Source: Silene latifolia
Taxonomy: Eukaryota; Streptophyta; Magnoliopsida; Caryophyllales; Caryophyllaceae
Reading direction: 5' to 3'
Length of the DNA: 64,000 bases
NCBI RefSeq assembly: GCF_048544455.1
Contig: NC_133532.1
Location: forward strand, 14,758,948 to 14,822,947
A model generated the notes under the pieces. The model ran no database searches. It saw only the letters and a list, made by a program, of their open reading frames with translations, and was not told the origin of the DNA. The translations under genes were made by a program, and so were the position numbers. Below are positions 60,885 to 64,000 of this stretch, piece after piece. Each line of letters begins with the position of its first letter. Positions within the stretch are counted from its first letter, which is position 1.

Positions 60885-63649
<2,765 letters not shown>

Positions 63650-64000
63650 GAGAGACCCTATATATGAGCTATTTGAACCATTGGAGTGTTATGTTGAAGT
63701 TCTGTAGTTTGTTTATCTACATTTTCTCGTTTTGTCCTGGAAGTATCTCTGAACTTTCATGTGTTTCTCCAACAATATTTTTAAATAGAAGACTTCGTAT
63801 CTATGCTAGTTCTCAAATCTGTTATTTTGACATAGTTCGACCTATAATGTTCTAAATTAGTATGATCAGGCCTCTTGTTTTGGATATCTAAATCTTTGTG
63901 GTGGAGCGTTACGTTTTTGACTTGTTATGGTGAGGTCTTGTCAATTCTACGAAACTATCACGAACCTGGACAATTTCTTCAAAGCAAATCACATAATTTT
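63650..64000 (+). other. RPL10 3' UTR and flank
   Basis: T-rich sequence after the RPL10 stop codon. No further gene or transposon end is recognised before the window ends. Confidence 0.5.

Overview
This is nuclear DNA from a flowering plant. Four multi-exon host genes with GT-AG introns sit among MITEs, CACTA elements, LINE fragments and nested LTR retrotransposons. The protein matches are clearly angiosperm. The repeat flavour (many CTCGATCGAG palindromes, Stowaway copies ending in CTCCGTCCC) makes me think of Caryophyllales, perhaps Caryophyllaceae, but that is a low-confidence inference.

Layout. 1-1690: one end of a CACTA transposon and a MITE. 1690-13586 (+): a 14-exon guanylate-binding-protein-like GTPase of the GBPL3 type, with introns full of small transposons. 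16562-19624 (+): ribosomal protein eL19 (RPL19), with a candidate box C/D snoRNA in intron 2. 20884-24966 (-): an ERS1-type ethylene receptor convergent with RPL19, with a 1.7-kb intron in its 5' UTR. 27.5-30.2 kb: a hAT MITE with an 8-bp target duplication and LINE remnants in both orientations. 30.2-34.3 kb: an LTR fragment and a CACTA end carrying Ulp1-type protease exons. 34.3-58.9 kb: a nest of elements. 59-60.7 kb: a LINE 3' end and three MITEs. 60885-63649 (+): ribosomal protein uL16 (RPL10).

The nest. A repeat rich in TACTCGATCGAGTA (probably a solo LTR) is interrupted by a small CACTA element (35236-37167) and by a non-autonomous Tat/Athila-type LTR element (37774-58689). That element is in turn interrupted by a 14.8-kb Athila-lineage Ty3/gypsy element on the minus strand (39488-54313), with an exact 5-bp target duplication. 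LTR comparison by eye (about 0.4% inner, about 1.4% outer) agrees with the nesting order. Both Tat/Athila elements carry a hairpin with compensatory stem changes about 20 nt before the 3' LTR. The inner one also has a regular array of seven GC-rich hairpins between gag-pol and its second ORF.

The four host genes look intact and have separate jobs: nuclear immune condensates, translation (twice) and ethylene perception. Nothing suggests they are co-regulated, although the two ribosomal protein genes share telo-box/TATA promoters and each has a related MITE less than 200 bp upstream of its start codon.
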